Shown here piece after piece: positions 23,447-32,828 of a DNA stretch of 64,000 bases. The DNA is from Microcella sp. Its GTDB lineage: Bacteria; Actinomycetota; Actinomycetes; Actinomycetales; Microbacteriaceae. The stretch lies in the NCBI RefSeq assembly GCF_025808395.1, contig NZ_CP075524.1:124001-188000 (forward strand), in the 5' to 3' direction. Each line of letters starts with the position of its first letter. Within the stretch, counting starts at the first letter, position 1. The position numbers were made by a program, and so were the translations under genes. Under the pieces are notes generated by a model. The model worked only from the letters and a program-made list of their open reading frames with translations, did no database searches and was not told the DNA's origin.

Positions 23447-24261
23447 CAGCGATCACCGCTCCCGCAGCAGTGCGGGTCGGCACCTGGAAGCGGCTGCGGA
23501 GCCGCCGCGGGCTCTGGTTCACGATCGCAGACTTCGCACTCATCATCGCGATCTGGCACATCGCTGTCGTCAACCTAGAACTGGTCAGCCGCGTGTTTCT
23601 GCCGGCACCGGCCGACGTCCTGGTCGGCTACGGCGAGCTCGCCGACGCCGGAGTGCTCTGGAACAACATGGGCCACAGCGCGCTCACCTGGGTGATCGGC
23701 TACGGTCTGGGTCTCATCGTCGGCGTCATCGTCGGCCTGCTCGTCGGCTCACTCCATGTGGCATACAAGTTGGGAATGCCCCTGCTCTGGGCCGCGTGGG
23801 CGACGCCGCTCGTGGCCATTCAGCCCATCATCGGGGTCTGGTTCGGGTTCGGCATCGCGCCCAACATCGTGCTCGTGTTCTTGAGCGCGGCGATCCCGAT
23901 CGCCCTCAACACGGTCGCGGGGGTCGCGGGCGTGAGCCCCTCGCTCATGCGCGCCTCGCGCGTGTATGGTGCGTCGCGCTGGCAGACCTATCTGCTGGTC
24001 AGGCTGCCGTGGACAGTGCCGTACATCATCGGCGGCATCAGACTCGCGGTTCCGACGAGCCTCATCGGTCTGCTCATCGGTGAGATGGTCGGGTCTCCCA
24101 GCGGCATGGGCTCGTTGATCGTCGTCTCGCTCGCCCGATTCCGCACGAATCAGGCCTTCGCAGCGATCATCTTCTTCATCATCGTCGCCGTGATCATGGT
24201 GAGCGCGGCCGACGCCCTCGAACGACGAATCGGAAAGTGGAGAGAGGTGAGTGCGCGATGA
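23443..24261 (+). CDS. NitT/TauT-type ABC permease 1 (module A)
   Basis: The 272-residue permease has about six membrane segments and the BPD_transp_1 EAA-loop region (RASRVYGASRWQTYLLVRLPWTVPYIIGG). It starts at ATG 23443, overlapping the ATPase stop. It likely forms a heterodimeric channel with the next permease, since both are encoded in tandem. Confidence 0.92.
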   Translation: MTAITAPAAVRVGTWKRLRSRRGLWFTIADFALIIAIWHIAVVNLELVSRVFLPAPADVLVGYGELADAGVLWNNMGHSALTWVIGYGLGLIVGVIVGLLVGSLHVAYKLGMPLLWAAWATPLVAIQPIIGVWFGFGIAPNIVLVFLSAAIPIALNTVAGVAGVSPSLMRASRVYGASRWQTYLLVRLPWTVPYIIGGIRLAVPTSLIGLLIGEMVGSPSGMGSLIVVSLARFRTNQAFAAIIFFIIVAVIMVSAADALERRIGKWREVSAR

Positions 24262-25100
24262 GCACCCCCACCCTGAGAATCGCGACGCTGAGCGATGCGC
24301 CGCGACGCAACCCCGTCGTGTCGTTCTTCATCGCGTCGCGGTGGCAGTGGGCAGTGGCCGGCGAGGTGATCTTGTTCATCGCCGTCTGGCAGCTCGTGCA
24401 AGGAACCCTCGAGCTCTGGAACCCGACCTTCCTGCCGCCGCCCAGCGACGTCTGGATGGCGCTGGTGGGTATGAGCGAGTCTGGAGTTCTCTGGGGCAGC
24501 TTCTGGTACTCGAGCTACAACGCAGCCGTCGGCTTCATCATCGCTGCGGTGCTCGGTGTCTTCACCGGGCTGCTGCTCGGCAGGTCGAAGCTGTTCTACG
24601 ACATCGTCGGGGGCCCGTTCTGGACCCTCTATGCGACGCCGCGCATCGCGTTCCAGCCCCTGCTCGTGCTGTGGTTGGGGTTCGGCAACGGCCCGAAGAT
24701 TCTCATCATCTTCCTGCTCGCGTTCTTCCCCGTCGCGATCAGCACGATGGACGGCATCAGAGGTGTCGACCGATCGGTGGTGAAGGCTGCCCGCGTCTAC
24801 GGCGCCTCGTCGGCTCAGATCTTCTTCAAGGTCGAGCTCTGGGCCGCCCTGCCGCTCATCTTGACAGGCCTTCGCATGGGTGTCGCACGAGCCATGATCG
24901 GCATCGTCGTCGGTGAGTTCATCGGCGGCAGCGAAGGAATCGGGTTCTTGATCAGGCGCCGGGCGGGTGATCTCGACCTTGCGTCAGCGATCGGGCTGAC
25001 CATCATGCTCGTGGTCATCGCGCTCGTCGGCATGGGTCTGTTGAACCTTCTGCGTCGCATCGTCGCGCCCTGGTACATCGAAGGTGTGGCCAAGTCGTGA
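24258..25100 (+). CDS. NitT/TauT-type ABC permease 2 (module A)
   Basis: The 280-residue permease has six hydrophobic segments and the coupling motif KAARVYGASSAQIFFKVELWAALPLI. The first about 30 residues are a cytosolic head. It overlaps the upstream permease by four bases (ATGA) and ends 62 bases before the substrate-binding lipoprotein. Confidence 0.92.
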   Translation: MSTPTLRIATLSDAPRRNPVVSFFIASRWQWAVAGEVILFIAVWQLVQGTLELWNPTFLPPPSDVWMALVGMSESGVLWGSFWYSSYNAAVGFIIAAVLGVFTGLLLGRSKLFYDIVGGPFWTLYATPRIAFQPLLVLWLGFGNGPKILIIFLLAFFPVAISTMDGIRGVDRSVVKAARVYGASSAQIFFKVELWAALPLILTGLRMGVARAMIGIVVGEFIGGSEGIGFLIRRRAGDLDLASAIGLTIMLVVIALVGMGLLNLLRRIVAPWYIEGVAKS

Positions 25101-25162
25101 CCCCCCAGACTCCGCTTTCGGGCGGGGACATCGCACCATCCCTTAGAGAGAAAGTAGGCACC

Positions 25163-26176
25163 ATGAGAAAGAGCTTCATTGGCGCAGCTCTGGTCGGAGT
25201 TCTCGCTCTTGCCGGTTGCAGCGCGCCCGCCGAGCCGGGCGAGCAGCCCGACGACGCGATCACGGTCGACACTCCGATCGGCGAGCCCGAGAAGACCACA
25301 CTGACCATCGCCCTCTCCGCTCCGAACGTCGACAGCCAGGCGCCAGTGCGCATCGCCATCGATCAAGGGTTCTACGAGGAAGAGGGCCTCACGATCGAGA
25401 TCATCGACGCCGACAACGCCCGAGAGGGACTCGTCGGCGGCAGCCTCGACCTCGCGGTCGACGGCTCGGTCAACCTCGTCGACGCTGCCGCTGCCGGCAC
25501 GGGCATCACGATCGTCGCCGGATACCGCCAGCGCGAGCCGTTCTTGATCGCGGCGCGCAACTCGGTGCAGCAGCCGTCTGACCTCGAAGGCAAGCAGATC
25601 ATTCTCGGCGACGCGCCCGGAACCCCTCGCGTTGAGCTGCGCGAGACGCTGCTGGCCGAGGCTGGCTTCGACCTGAGCGGTGTGAACTTCCAGGCCGTGT
25701 TCCCTCCGGGCTTCTCGAACGCATGGGTCGAGAACTTCGTTCAGGGGCAGGTCGAGATGACGGTGCTCTTCCCGCGCCACATCCCGCTGATCGAAGAGGC
25801 TGACGGATACCTCATCCTCGAAGAGCTCAAAGAGTGGCCGAACGACTCGCTGGCCGCGACCGAGAGCTGGGTCGAGCAGAACCCGAACACGCTCGCGCGC
25901 TTCATTCGCGCGACCATGAAGGGTATTGAGATCTACAAGGATCTGTCGCAGAAAGACTACGTTCTCGAACTCATGGAAGGCCTCGACTTCACCGTGACCG
26001 ACGCCATGCGCACCGATCTGGTGTACGCATACGGTCCGCTGCTGTACGACACCGACATGGGTCTCAACGAGGCGAGCTTCCGCGAGGCGCTCGAGGCTGA
26101 GGGCGCTGAGGCGCCCGAGTGGTCGGTGTACACCAACACCGTCAACCTCGAACGCGCACAGAGGTCGGCAGAGTAA
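25163..26176 (+). CDS. NMT1/THI5-like substrate-binding lipoprotein (module A)
   Basis: The 337-residue exported lipoprotein has a lipobox (LALAGC, Cys about residue 18) and the SsuA/NMT1 two-lobe fold: VRIAIDQGFYEEEGLTIEII, then GSLDLAVDGSVNLVDAAAAG and LEGKQIILGDAPGTPR. NMT1/THI5-type proteins bind pyrimidines, flavins, taurine-like compounds or aromatic acids; the ligand here is presumably the module A growth substrate. ATG 25163 follows an agagagaaagtagg sequence. It is the last of the four importer genes. Confidence 0.9.
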   Translation: MRKSFIGAALVGVLALAGCSAPAEPGEQPDDAITVDTPIGEPEKTTLTIALSAPNVDSQAPVRIAIDQGFYEEEGLTIEIIDADNAREGLVGGSLDLAVDGSVNLVDAAAAGTGITIVAGYRQREPFLIAARNSVQQPSDLEGKQIILGDAPGTPRVELRETLLAEAGFDLSGVNFQAVFPPGFSNAWVENFVQGQVEMTVLFPRHIPLIEEADGYLILEELKEWPNDSLAATESWVEQNPNTLARFIRATMKGIEIYKDLSQKDYVLELMEGLDFTVTDAMRTDLVYAYGPLLYDTDMGLNEASFREALEAEGAEAPEWSVYTNTVNLERAQRSAE

Positions 26177-26188
26177 CCCTCTGACGAC

Positions 26189-26223
26189 GGGCGTGGGAGT
26201 GTAGAGAGAACACTCCCACGCCC
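26189..26223 (+). terminator. 14-bp perfect stem-loop after the binding-protein gene
   Basis: gggcgtgggagtgt (26189-26202) pairs perfectly with 26210-26223 around a seven-base agagaga loop, 13 bases after the binding-protein stop. There is no T-run. Such hairpins often protect the 3' end of abundant binding-protein mRNA or reduce read-through into the downstream enzyme genes. Confidence 0.75.
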
Positions 26224-26262
26224 TCCCTCCATCCTCACATCGATCGACCTGAAAGGCGCTCC

Positions 26263-27285
26263 GTGCGTGCAGTGATTGTTCGAGAACCGGGCGAGGCGGG
26301 TTTCACGCTCGCCGAGGTGCCGGCACCCGAGGTCTCGGGTGACGAGGTTCTCATCGAGGTTCGCACGGTCGCCATCAACCAACTCGACCTCAACGTGATC
26401 GCCGGCGTCGGCCCCGGCCATCAGGCGAGGTTGCCGAGAGTGCTCGGCATCGACCCGGCCGGCATCGTCGTCGCTCAGGGCGTCGATGTTCCCGGTGACC
26501 TGATCGGGATGCGCGTCGTCGTGAAGCCCAACATCGCGTGCGGCGAGTGCAGCTACTGCGCCGAGGGTCGCGAAGGAGACTGCCCGCGTCAGACCGTTGT
26601 CGGCGTGCATCGTGACGGCGGCGCGGCAGAGTTCGTGAGTGTGCCGTACCGCAACGCCATCGCCATCGGCGACCTCGACTTCGCCACCGCCACCGCCGCA
26701 ATTCACAGCGTGCCGATCGCGCTGCACACGCTCAACGCGGCGAATGGCGTGGGCCCGGGGCGCACGGTGCTCGTCACCGGCGCGGGAGGAGCTCTGGGCT
26801 CTGCCGCCGTTCAGTTGGCGGCATCGGCTGGTGCGCGCGTGATCGCAGCAGTCCGGCGCAGTGATGCCGTGGTTGCCGCCGGCGTCACCACGGTGCTGCA
26901 CAGCACCCCAGAAGAGCTGCTCGAGGGCGTGCGGGCGAGCGCACCAGACGGTGTCGACACCGCCATCGACGCGACCGGAAACGGGTCGATCGCCGCAGTC
27001 TGCGTTCGAGCCCTCGGGTGGGGTGGTCGACTCGTCTTCTGCTCGGCGACCGTCGACCCCGAGATCACCCTCGATCTTCGGTCGCTGTATCTGGGCCGTC
27101 GCAGTGTCGTCGGCACGGCCAGCGCCAACCTGGGCGAGGCGCGCGAAGCGATCGACCTGGTTGCTCGAGGCGCTGTCGTGCCGAATATCGAGAGGCACAT
27201 CGCACTCGACGACGCGATCGAGGCATACCGTTCGTTCGGAAAGCGCACTCGCGGAGGAAAGGTGATCGTGCATGTCGTCGACTGA
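26263..27285 (+). CDS. MDR-family (zinc-type) alcohol dehydrogenase
   Basis: The 340-residue medium-chain dehydrogenase/reductase has a GroES-like N-terminal half, a structural zinc cluster with four cysteines (CGECSYCAEGREGDC), and the Rossmann motif VTGAGGALGSAAVQLA for NAD(P)H. The catalytic-zinc ligand pair (usually Cys-x-x-x-Gly-His-E) is not obvious: the corresponding early region reads NQLDLNVIAG and PRVLGIDPAGIVV. It may be a quinone-oxidoreductase-like enzyme that kept the structural zinc. Start is GTG 26263; it overlaps the OsmC gene by 14 bases. Confidence 0.85.
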   Translation: MRAVIVREPGEAGFTLAEVPAPEVSGDEVLIEVRTVAINQLDLNVIAGVGPGHQARLPRVLGIDPAGIVVAQGVDVPGDLIGMRVVVKPNIACGECSYCAEGREGDCPRQTVVGVHRDGGAAEFVSVPYRNAIAIGDLDFATATAAIHSVPIALHTLNAANGVGPGRTVLVTGAGGALGSAAVQLAASAGARVIAAVRRSDAVVAAGVTTVLHSTPEELLEGVRASAPDGVDTAIDATGNGSIAAVCVRALGWGGRLVFCSATVDPEITLDLRSLYLGRRSVVGTASANLGEAREAIDLVARGAVVPNIERHIALDDAIEAYRSFGKRTRGGKVIVHVVD

Positions 27286-27880
27286 CGCCCGCCAGGCTGC
27301 CGCCCAGAAACGTGACCTCGCTCGTGCTCGTGCCGCGGTCGCCTCGCAGGCGATGACCGATATCGCACTCGTGAGACGGCGTCCGTGGGTGACCGCTCGC
27401 CCGACGGGCACTCTCGCGGTCGATGTCGAGTTCGAGCAGTACGGTCGGCAATGGCACCTCGTCAGCGACGAGGCTCTCGAACGCGGAGGCAGCGAACTCG
27501 GCCCGAGCCCGATGAGGTACTTGCTGGCGGGCATGGCTGCCTGTCTCATCGGCTGGGTCGTCAAGATCGCCGACGAGCAGAGCGAGCGGGTCGAGATCGC
27601 CGACCTCACCATTCGCACCATGCTCGACATGCGTGGCGAGAACGCGATCGCCGATGTGCCCGCACACCCGCAGTGGTTCGTCGTCGACGTGACCCTTCGA
27701 GAGGGCTCGGCGACGAGTTCGCTGTCGATCGTGCGATCAGCGATCTCGCGATGCCCGCTCACGTCTCTGGTCTCGACCGCTGCCCCCACTCACGTGCTCG
27801 TCCGGCAGGGCGCGCGCATCATTGCTGATGATCGGCCAGAGCCGATTCGTGCCGCCGACGATGAGGAGCTCACACGGTGA
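27272..27880 (+). CDS. OsmC-family protein
   Basis: The 202-residue protein has an OsmC/Ohr-like core: GPSPMRYLLAGMAACLIGWVVKIAD (first conserved Cys) and SAISRCPLTSL (second conserved Cys), each on the helices expected for the reactive thiol pair. OsmC proteins reduce organic hydroperoxides, and some relatives act as carbon-sulfur or C-C bond enzymes inside catabolic operons. It is coupled at both ends by overlaps with the dehydrogenase and CoA-transferase genes, so it is likely part of the pathway or protects it from peroxide by-products. Confidence 0.82.
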   Translation: MSSTDARQAAAQKRDLARARAAVASQAMTDIALVRRRPWVTARPTGTLAVDVEFEQYGRQWHLVSDEALERGGSELGPSPMRYLLAGMAACLIGWVVKIADEQSERVEIADLTIRTMLDMRGENAIADVPAHPQWFVVDVTLREGSATSSLSIVRSAISRCPLTSLVSTAAPTHVLVRQGARIIADDRPEPIRAADDEELTR

Positions 27881-29049
27881 CAGAGACCATACTGGCCCCC
27901 TCTGGGCCGTTGCAGGGCATTCGAGTGATCGAGCTCGGGCAGTACATCGCCGGGCCGTACGCCGCGAAGCTGCTCGGTGATCTGGGTGCCGATGTCATCA
28001 AGGTCGAGGCACCTGATGGTGACCCGATGCGCCGGTGGCAGGGAACCGAGGGCTACAGCCCCCAGTTCGCCGCCTACAACCGCAACAAGCGCTCGGTGGT
28101 GCTCGATCTCAAGACCGACGAGGGCCTCAGCGCACTGCTCAGCCTGGCAGAGAGCGCTGACGTGCTGCTCGAGAACTTCAGGCCAGGTGTTGCCGATCGC
28201 CTCGGCTTCGGGCCAGCGGTGCTCGCCGAGCGAAATCCTCGCCTGATCAGCTGCGCGATCACGGGGTTCGGCTCGGTCGGTCCGATGGCGGCGCGCCCCA
28301 GCTACGACACGGTGATCTCGGCCGTCGGCGGCATGTACAGCCAGATCGTGCCCGCCGACTCGGTGCGCCCTCTCGGCCCGGCGTTCTCAGACCTGCTCGC
28401 GGGTCAGGCAGCGTCACAGGCGGTGCTCGCCGCGCTCGTGGCGCGAGGGCGAACAGGGGTCGGAGAGAGCATCTCTGTTCCGATGGTGGGGGCGCTCATC
28501 GACTTTCTCACCGAGTCGGCATCGACCTTCTTGCAGACCGGTGAAGTGTCGCACCCCGACTCCCGCCCGCGTCGCGCGCAGGCCTACGGATTCACCGGCA
28601 GCGACGGCCGAGCTTTCATCGTGCACCTGTCGGTGCCCGAGAAGTTCTGGACGGGCTTGCTCGACGTCATCGAGCGCCCCGACCTGGCTGACGATGACCG
28701 CTTCAGCAGTCGCGAAGGCAGAGTTCGTCACTACGACGAGCTCGATCGCGAGTTGAAGAGCGTCATGAGCACGCGCCCGAGAGCGGAGTGGTTCTCACGG
28801 CTCGAGGCGGCAGACATTCCGCACGGTCCGCTGAACACCGTCGCAGACCTCTTCGATGACCCGCAGATCGCCTCCATGGAGCTCGTCGAGAATCTGACCC
28901 AGCCTGACGGCACCACGGTGCGGATTCCCCGGCACTCCGTCGACTTCTCCGCATCGGCACGACCCGTGTACCGCGCTGCGCCCCTGCTCGGGGCCGACAC
29001 CGCAGCAGTGCTCGCCGACCTGCCCATCACTGAAGGAGCACGCTCGTGA
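27877..29049 (+). CDS. CaiB/BaiF (class III) CoA-transferase
   Basis: The 390-residue enzyme is a formyl-CoA-transferase-family protein that moves CoA between carboxylic acids. It shows VIELGQYIAGPYAAKLLGDLGADVIKVEAP, NRNKRSVVLDLK, LLENFRPGVADRLG and the catalytic Asp region in SYDTVISAVGGM. Usual family length is about 400. It suggests that a carboxylic acid in module A is activated to its CoA thioester. It overlaps both neighbours by four bases. Confidence 0.92.
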   Translation: MTETILAPSGPLQGIRVIELGQYIAGPYAAKLLGDLGADVIKVEAPDGDPMRRWQGTEGYSPQFAAYNRNKRSVVLDLKTDEGLSALLSLAESADVLLENFRPGVADRLGFGPAVLAERNPRLISCAITGFGSVGPMAARPSYDTVISAVGGMYSQIVPADSVRPLGPAFSDLLAGQAASQAVLAALVARGRTGVGESISVPMVGALIDFLTESASTFLQTGEVSHPDSRPRRAQAYGFTGSDGRAFIVHLSVPEKFWTGLLDVIERPDLADDDRFSSREGRVRHYDELDRELKSVMSTRPRAEWFSRLEAADIPHGPLNTVADLFDDPQIASMELVENLTQPDGTTVRIPRHSVDFSASARPVYRAAPLLGADTAAVLADLPITEGARS

Positions 29050-29909
29050 CCATCGCCGACGACATCGTGGCCATCGATGTGCATACGCATCCGCAGACGG
29101 CAGAGTTCATTGCCGCCATGGGCTCTCGGCATGCCCAGATGTCGAAGCACTTCGGCCGCGAGCGACCGGTGGTCTCGTTCGCCGAGCAGGCCGATGCCTA
29201 TCGCGAGCGCAAGATGATGGCCGTCATCGTCAACTCAGACTCTGAGACGACCAGTGGCATCAAGGGGGCGCCGAACGATCTGCTGGGCCGAGCTCAAGCC
29301 GAGCATCCTGATGTCTTCATCGCCTTCGCCGGAATCGACCCGTGGAAGGGCGAGGCGGCGATCGAAGAGATCCGGCGCATGCACGGCGAGTTCGGCATCA
29401 AGGGCGTCGGCGAGCTGAACCCTTCTCGGCAGAAGTTTCTGGCCAACGATCGACGGTTCTACCCCATCTGGGAGGTGTGCTCAGAACTCGGACTGGTCGT
29501 GATGTTCCACTGCGGCTTTCCGGGAGCGGGAGCAGGCACCCCCGGCGGGGGAGGGTATCGGCTCGAGTACGCCAAGCCGGTTCCGTACATCGACGATGTC
29601 GCTGCCGACTTCGCCGACCTGAAGATCATCAGCGCCCACCCTGCGTGGCCGTGGCACCTCGAGAACCTGGCGATGGTGTGGCACAAGTCGAACGTCTACC
29701 TCGACCTCTCGGGATGGGCGCCGAAGTACCTGCCGCCCGAGGTCGTCAAGTATGCCGACTCGCTCATCTCTGATCGGGTCTTGTTCGGGTCGGATTGGCC
29801 CGTCATGACCGCCGACCGGTGGATGGCCGAATTCGACGAGCTGCCGCTCAAACCAGACACTCGACGCAAGATTCTGCTCGACAACGCTCGCACGTTGTTC
29901 GGGCTCTGA
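29046..29909 (+). CDS. Amidohydrolase-2 family TIM-barrel hydrolase or decarboxylase
   Basis: The 287-residue protein is of the ACMSD/LigW-type (amidohydrolase family 2). It has the N-terminal metal motif DVHTHP, GVGELNPSRQ, the central MFHCG and ISAHPAWPWHLENL histidines, and the C-terminal catalytic Asp in LFGSDWPVM. Relatives are non-oxidative decarboxylases of aromatic or muconate acids, or lactone hydrolases. Located directly before ring-cleavage dioxygenase genes, it may decarboxylate a substrate before cleavage or process the product. Confidence 0.88.
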   Translation: MTIADDIVAIDVHTHPQTAEFIAAMGSRHAQMSKHFGRERPVVSFAEQADAYRERKMMAVIVNSDSETTSGIKGAPNDLLGRAQAEHPDVFIAFAGIDPWKGEAAIEEIRRMHGEFGIKGVGELNPSRQKFLANDRRFYPIWEVCSELGLVVMFHCGFPGAGAGTPGGGGYRLEYAKPVPYIDDVAADFADLKIISAHPAWPWHLENLAMVWHKSNVYLDLSGWAPKYLPPEVVKYADSLISDRVLFGSDWPVMTADRWMAEFDELPLKPDTRRKILLDNARTLFGL

Positions 29910-29925
29910 CGACGGAAGAACGCTC

Positions 29926-30771
29926 ATGGCACAACTGGTGATGGCCGCGGCAACACCGCACAACCCTCTGCTCTGGCGCACGATGCGCGAGCCCATGCCC
30001 GACGACCTCACGAGAGTGGCGGCCAATTTCGCACTCATCGGCGACACGATGCGCGAGCTCGGCGTCGACGTCATCATCGAGGTGGGCACCGACCACGTTC
30101 GCCAGTTCTTCTCAGACAACTGCCCGGCGTTCATCATCGGCAAAGCAGACAGCTACCACGGCACATTCGAGAACGAGGTGCGCACCTTCGGCATGGAGTA
30201 CTGCGAGGTCGTCGGGCATCGCGAGCTCGCCGACCACATCGCGGGTCGAACGGTGCTCACCGACGCGATCGACTTCGCCGTGAGCCATGAATGGCGACTC
30301 GACCACGGCTTCATCATTCCGCTCGCCTACACGACGCCCGCGTTCGACATACCCGTCGTGCCCATCCACGTCAACGCCACGCTGCCGCCGCTGCCGCGCC
30401 CCGAGCGTTTCGCCGCACTGGGAAGGCACCTCGCCGAGAGCGTGCGCACCTGGGAGTCTGACGCGCGCGTCGCACTGCTCACGTCTGGCCACATGGCCAC
30501 CGAGATCGGTGGGCCGCGACAATTCATGGGCGCAGGGTCTCCTGACCCTGAGTTCGATCGAGACGCCGTGTCGTGGTTTCGCAACGGCGATCTTGATGCC
30601 GCCCTACGCGGATGCACGTATGAGCGGGTCATGGCCGCCGGCAACGTGACGTATCAGCACGTCAACATCATCACCGCGCTCGCGGCGATGGAGAGCCGCC
30701 CGGCCGACCTGGCCGAAGCCACCGAGTCGCGCTACGCCTCGAGCCCCTTCTTTCTGTGGAGGAACGCATGA
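29926..30771 (+). CDS. LigB-type extradiol ring-cleavage dioxygenase, catalytic subunit
   Basis: The 281-residue protein belongs to the class III extradiol dioxygenases that open catechol-like rings beside the diol using Fe(II) and O2. It has the N-terminal iron ligand region ATPHNPLLW (His12), the second His in EVGTDHVRQFF (His57), a LDHGFIIPLAY segment bearing the catalytic His, and a C-terminal Glu-containing LTSGHMATEIGG. It is coupled to the small LigA-like gene, as in protocatechuate 4,5-dioxygenase. The true substrate is unknown. Confidence 0.9.
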   Translation: MAQLVMAAATPHNPLLWRTMREPMPDDLTRVAANFALIGDTMRELGVDVIIEVGTDHVRQFFSDNCPAFIIGKADSYHGTFENEVRTFGMEYCEVVGHRELADHIAGRTVLTDAIDFAVSHEWRLDHGFIIPLAYTTPAFDIPVVPIHVNATLPPLPRPERFAALGRHLAESVRTWESDARVALLTSGHMATEIGGPRQFMGAGSPDPEFDRDAVSWFRNGDLDAALRGCTYERVMAAGNVTYQHVNIITALAAMESRPADLAEATESRYASSPFFLWRNA

Positions 30772-31103
30772 GCAAGTACATGATGAACAAACTCATGCGC
30801 GCGATCGAGATGAGCGACGCCGATGTCGCCGCCTACGTCGCCGACACTGCGGGCTTCGTCGACGACTGGCTGGCGGGAAGCGCCGGGCCCGCCAGGGTGA
30901 CCGACGACCGCGAGCTCTCGGCCGACGAGTACGCGGCGTTCGTGGCGCGTGACTACGGCGAGCTCTATCGGCTCGGCGCTCACCCCTATCTGCTGTGGCA
31001 CTTCATCGAGGCCGTCTACATTCACGAGGTGTCGTGGCCCGAGTTGAATGAGCGCTATCGCGATGCCGTTCGGCCCCACGGCTACCCCGACTATGTCGCC
31101 TGA
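30768..31103 (+). CDS. LigA-type extradiol dioxygenase, small subunit
   Basis: The 111-residue helical protein matches the alpha subunit of protocatechuate 4,5-dioxygenase-type enzymes, which caps the active site of the LigB subunit. Visible are NKLMRAIEMSDADVAAYVAD, the LSADEYAAFVARDYGELYRLGAHPYLLWHF block and a VSWPELNERYRD tail. The ATG at 30768 overlaps the LigB stop and follows a strong tggaggaacgc ribosome binding site. The two subunits probably work as a heteromer. Confidence 0.88.
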   Translation: MSKYMMNKLMRAIEMSDADVAAYVADTAGFVDDWLAGSAGPARVTDDRELSADEYAAFVARDYGELYRLGAHPYLLWHFIEAVYIHEVSWPELNERYRDAVRPHGYPDYVA

Positions 31104-31737
31104 GGCTCGCCGCGCAGAATGGACGGTCGTGGTTCCGATCAGAGGAACCTCGAGCTCGAAGTCTCGCCTCATCGTCGACGGAGTCGCGTCGTCTGAGCTG
31201 GCGATCGCGTTCGGGCTCGATGTCATCGCAGCCTGCAGGGGAGCACGATCAGTCACTCGAACCGTCGTCACGACAGCGTCGCCGTATCTCGCCGCCGCGG
31301 CTGCGGCACTCGGCGCTGCGACCGTGATCGACGATGCCGCAGCTGATCTCAACAGCTCAGTCTCGTCGGCCGTGAGACGAGTCCGCGCACTCGACCCGCG
31401 CGCCGACATCGCCGTGATCGTGGGCGACGTCGCCATGGTCACCCCGGTCGACATCGACGATGCGCTGGCGGCCGCGGCCGCGCATCCTCGCGCGCTCGTC
31501 TGCGACAGGCACGGAATCGGCACGGTGCTCATCACCGCTCGGGCGGGACTCGCCCATCACCCCCGCTTCGGAGGGGTTTCTCGAGTGAGCCATCGAGCCT
31601 GGGGGTATCGAGAGATCGACATCGACCCCCACTCGCGGCTACGCCATGATCTCGACACCCAGGTCGACCTCATCGAGGCGCGCGCTCGCGGCCTCGGCGC
31701 CGCGTCGTCTCGACTGCTGGCAGACGCCGGACTCTAG
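31093..31737 (+). CDS. CofC-like guanylyltransferase paralog in the catabolic operon
   Basis: The 214-residue protein has the CofC/FbiD fold: VVVPIRGTSSSKSRLIVDG (phosphate-binding start), IAVIVGDVAMVTPVDIDDAL and ALVCDRHGIGTVLITA, then HDLDTQVDLIEA. CofC joins GMP to 2-phospholactate or phosphoenolpyruvate in F420 synthesis. Compared with the canonical copy at 36464 (LLGDLPALQPADL, DADGAGTTLVVA), the metal-site GDLP is GDVA and the GTT is GTV. It overlaps LigA by 11 bases, so it is part of the module A transcript. It may be an isozyme or have changed donor specificity. Confidence 0.82.
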   Translation: MSPEARRAEWTVVVPIRGTSSSKSRLIVDGVASSELAIAFGLDVIAACRGARSVTRTVVTTASPYLAAAAAALGAATVIDDAAADLNSSVSSAVRRVRALDPRADIAVIVGDVAMVTPVDIDDALAAAAAHPRALVCDRHGIGTVLITARAGLAHHPRFGGVSRVSHRAWGYREIDIDPHSRLRHDLDTQVDLIEARARGLGAASSRLLADAGL

Positions 31738-31791
31738 TCGAGTGAGAGAGTTCTCGGCTCACTTGTCAGAATTCGTGGCAGAGTCGACCGG

Positions 31792-32820
<1,029 letters not shown>

Positions 32821-32828
32821 GGTTCGCT

